This document shows, in pieces, positions 51,501-54,021 of a stretch of 54,021 nucleotides of DNA. Numbering within the stretch: the first letter of the stretch is position 1; each line of letters starts with the position of its first letter. The position numbers and the translations under genes were made by a program. Source of the stretch: Candidatus Harrisonbacteria bacterium CG10_big_fil_rev_8_21_14_0_10_49_15 (GTDB taxonomy: Bacteria > Patescibacteriota > Minisyncoccia > UBA6257 > 1-14-0-10-44-23); the NCBI GenBank assembly GCA_002773415.1, contig PFBD01000008.1:1-54021 (forward strand). Reading direction: 5' to 3'. A model generated the notes under the pieces. It made no database searches. It was not told the DNA's origin and worked only from the letters and a program-made list of their open reading frames with translations.

Positions 51501-53030
51501 CTACGTAGTTTCCATTTTGGAAACTACTATAGCGGATTTTTTCTTAAATTTCCACCATAGGTAGCCGATGAGGGTGAGGAGGATGATTGAGCCTGCGATT
51601 ATTCCTCTGATTTCAAGGTCGTGAGACTCCGGTTGCAAAGTGAACGTCTCCACGGTGGCAAGCTTTTCATAGATGCCATTTTTGTTGGTGTAGACAATGG
51701 CGTGGTAGGTCCCGCTTTCTAGCCCGGGAAAATTGTACGAGTGCGTACCGGACGGGACAAAGATCTGGTGGATGAGTTTATAGTTTATATCAAAAATATC
51801 TACGCGGTAACCGCCGTCCGGCTCGCCACTCGCCGGTGCTACCCAGCTGATCGTGGTATTGCCGGTGTCGGTCTCGGGCGTGACTGTGAGTGGGGGCTGG
51901 GCGCCTATTGGTTTGGGTGTTTGCTGTTCACTTTCTTCGTTTGGGTTGGTTTCGTTATCAGTTGTATCTGATTGGCCGCCAGACTCCGGGGGGTTGTCGC
52001 TATCGATTGGTTCGCTTGGCTGACCTGCTATGGGCTCTTCTGTTTGGGGTTGGGTTTCTTCTTCGGTTGGCGTGGTTGTTGGGTCTTCTGATGGTGGTGC
52101 GGGTTGGTCAGCTGGGGCGGGCAGGGTTTGAAAGGCTATGGTGTAGGTTGTTAGGGTTATGGATTGGCCAAGGCTGGAAAAGGTGTCCGCAAAGTAGTTT
52201 ATGCCCGGTGTAAGGCCGGTTAGAGTTAGGGTGTGCTCAAGTTCTAAGGTTGGGTCAGTTACGGTTTGGATGCTGTAGAGCGGGTTGAGCTGAGTGCGGA
52301 GGACGACCCTGGAGTCGGCGGCGACGTTTGTTGTCCAGGTTACTGTGGCACTGTTGTGAGTTAGATTGGCGATACGAGCGTTTGTGATAGCGATTGTAAT
52401 TGGTTGCTCAACAGTTTCTTCTTCAACAAGCTCCGGCTCCGGGTCTGCTTGAGCTATTTCTGTGAGGACGCCATGGAGGGCGAATTTGAAGGTGTATGGT
52501 TGGATCTCATCACCAAGCTTGGCCGCGCCTAGGCTGTATTCTGAGGTGTAGGGGAGGTTGTGCTCTAGAACCGCGAGGCGGTCGGTGTAATAGATGCCAA
52601 GGCCGGAGGGCGCGGTGTTGATGCGGATCCTGTAAACTTTGTTTTTGTTTAGCGGAGCCGAAGAGGGTAGGTCAACATGGATCTTATGACCACCCGGCTG
52701 GGGCGTCATGGTGTTAATGGTGATGTCGGTCTCGTCTAGTATCGCGCCGGCTTCGGTAAGAATTGAAAAACTAATAGTGCCCGGGGAGCTGTTGTTGTCC
52801 AGCCAAAGGTCAAACCCGCTTAGTTCTGCGCTATCGGCGGTATAAAAAAGTTGTTGAGGAGTGCCGGCGCCGGCCGTAGTGAGCCGCTCTGAGTTCCACG
52901 GGTCAGGCGCGAATTCAAAAAGAAGCTGGTCGTGCGCGAGCGCGGCTTGAGAAGCTGGAAAATAGAAACTAGAAACTAGGAGAAGAAGGAAAAAGGAAAA
53001 AAGAAGTGTCAAAAAAGGGATGCGTTGCAT
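51501..53030 (-). CDS. secreted/anchored fibronectin type III-containing protein
   Basis: N-terminal signal-like segment; ARIANLTHNSATVTWTTNVAADSRVVL FN3 motif; Pro/Glu/Thr-rich linker; C-terminal TM. Confidence 0.8.
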   Translation of the reverse strand: MQRIPFLTLLFSFFLLLLVSSFYFPASQAALAHDQLLFEFAPDPWNSERLTTAGAGTPQQLFYTADSAELSGFDLWLDNNSSPGTISFSILTEAGAILDETDITINTMTPQPGGHKIHVDLPSSAPLNKNKVYRIRINTAPSGLGIYYTDRLAVLEHNLPYTSEYSLGAAKLGDEIQPYTFKFALHGVLTEIAQADPEPELVEEETVEQPITIAITNARIANLTHNSATVTWTTNVAADSRVVLRTQLNPLYSIQTVTDPTLELEHTLTLTGLTPGINYFADTFSSLGQSITLTTYTIAFQTLPAPADQPAPPSEDPTTTPTEEETQPQTEEPIAGQPSEPIDSDNPPESGGQSDTTDNETNPNEESEQQTPKPIGAQPPLTVTPETDTGNTTISWVAPASGEPDGGYRVDIFDINYKLIHQIFVPSGTHSYNFPGLESGTYHAIVYTNKNGIYEKLATVETFTLQPESHDLEIRGIIAGSIILLTLIGYLWWKFKKKSAIVVSKMETT

Positions 53031-53047
53031 ATGTTAATGATAGCACG

Positions 53048-53716
53048 CTAGCCAGCAAGCTGGCGGTGGGGTTCGCCTAGGTGAGCATGATCATTAATCG
53101 TGATAATGTGCCATTGCCTTTCCTTTGCTAGCTCTGGTAGATATTCGCATACGGTCAGCGCTGTATTATTGACGGATACATTTTCAAAAAAAGGGTAAAA
53201 TATTTCGGCGGTGGTTTTTTCTCCATAAAGAAGGGTGCAGAGAAATAACTTCAAGAAGCGGACATGGGTAACGATTGCTACGTGTTTGTGTGTTGCGGCG
53301 AGTGACTCAAAATACTCTTTTGCTCGCGAGCATCGATTTTTTATATCTGTAAAATTTTCTTCGTCGGCGTAGTGCCAATCAGGTTCAGTATGGTCTTTTT
53401 CTTCGAGAATTTTCCGAAGACTTTGTAGCCGGGGGTCATTTTTGGGTTTCCCTATAAACTCTTTGGGCCAGACTCGTTCTTTAAGTTCGTCAAGTATTTG
53501 GATCGGAATGTCATGCGGGTTTGCAATATAAGCCGCGGTTTCTTGGGCTCGTACTGCAGGACTTGAAATGATTGCGTCTAAGGAGATTTCTTTAAGTCTT
53601 TGTGTCACAAAAAGTGCTTGCTTTTTTCCCTGCGCCGAAAGTTGCTCATCTTTTCCTTGATATATCCTGTTGATATTGCTTTCAGTTTCGCCGTGGCGAA
53701 TTAGGTAGAGCTTCAT
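53048..53716 (-). CDS. histidine phosphatase (phosphoglycerate mutase-like)
   Basis: MKLYLIRHGETESNINRIYQGKDEQLSAQGKKQA. Confidence 0.92.
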   Translation of the reverse strand: MKLYLIRHGETESNINRIYQGKDEQLSAQGKKQALFVTQRLKEISLDAIISSPAVRAQETAAYIANPHDIPIQILDELKERVWPKEFIGKPKNDPRLQSLRKILEEKDHTEPDWHYADEENFTDIKNRCSRAKEYFESLAATHKHVAIVTHVRFLKLFLCTLLYGEKTTAEIFYPFFENVSVNNTALTVCEYLPELAKERQWHIITINDHAHLGEPHRQLAG

Positions 53717-53748
53717 AGAAGTAAGAAGTCAGAATTAAGAATTAAGAA

Positions 53749-54021
53749 TTAAGAAGGGTTGGCTTTTTTGTAGGTTATGGCGAGGGCGTTGATGGCAAAG
53801 ACAGTGAAAGTGCCGGTGATAGCAAGTAGGAAGCCGACGTGGAAGACGTTGATAAGCAGTGCTAGGATGCCAAATATTATGGCTTGCGCTCCCATAGAGG
53901 TGGCGTTACGCAGGGTGGCTAGGTTTAGTTCTCCGCCGCGCGGCACTCTGGCGAACATACTGCTATCAAGCGGTATGCTGACCAAAAGCGCGAAGATACC
54001 CATTAAGAAGATGCTGAGATA
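53749..54021 (-). CDS. membrane protein, N-terminus continues beyond window
   Basis: frame stays open upstream of ATG 54003 to the window edge (...YLSIFLMGIFALLVSIPL). Confidence 0.5.
   Translation of the reverse strand, partial: YLSIFLMGIFALLVSIPLDSSMFARVPRGGELNLATLRNATSMGAQAIIFGILALLINVFHVGFLLAITGTFTVFAINALAITYKKANPS

Overview
The window looks like a Patescibacteria/CPR-type (Parcubacteria-like) chromosome segment. This is inferred from compact gene order, small proteins, divergent housekeeping genes and dense small intergenic palindromes. Housekeeping content: infC-rpmI-rplT, smpB with an adjacent ssrA (tmRNA), argS, ileS, trpS, rnj, secG, murA, two mreB paralogs, mreC-mreD-PBP2, frr, rseP, proS, tpiA, an RF2-like release factor, ftsE-ftsX, and tRNAs Leu(CAG), Gly(CCC) and Thr(CGT). 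The strongest unusual system is a complete diversity-generating retroelement (DGR) at ~45.4-48.1 kb. It has a GC-rich target gene with a variable repeat (VR 46022-46147), a template repeat (TR 46552-46677), an Avd-like four-helix protein on the opposite strand and a DGR-type reverse transcriptase. VR and TR align without gaps over 126 bp with 13 mismatches, and all 13 are at template adenines. An 11-G homopolymer lies between the divergent avd and RT 5' ends and could be a phase switch. Other notable items: two stand-alone regulator genes (TrpR-like; PaaX/Cas2-like), each bracketed by a pair of long related palindromes; a histidine-phosphatase domain embedded in IleRS; repeat-derived peptides in frame inside IleRS, ArgRS and RNase J; a broken tRNA-Leu with a palindromic element and GIY-YIG ORF next to an intact tRNA-Leu; and a duplicated tRNA-like 3' end at the left edge.
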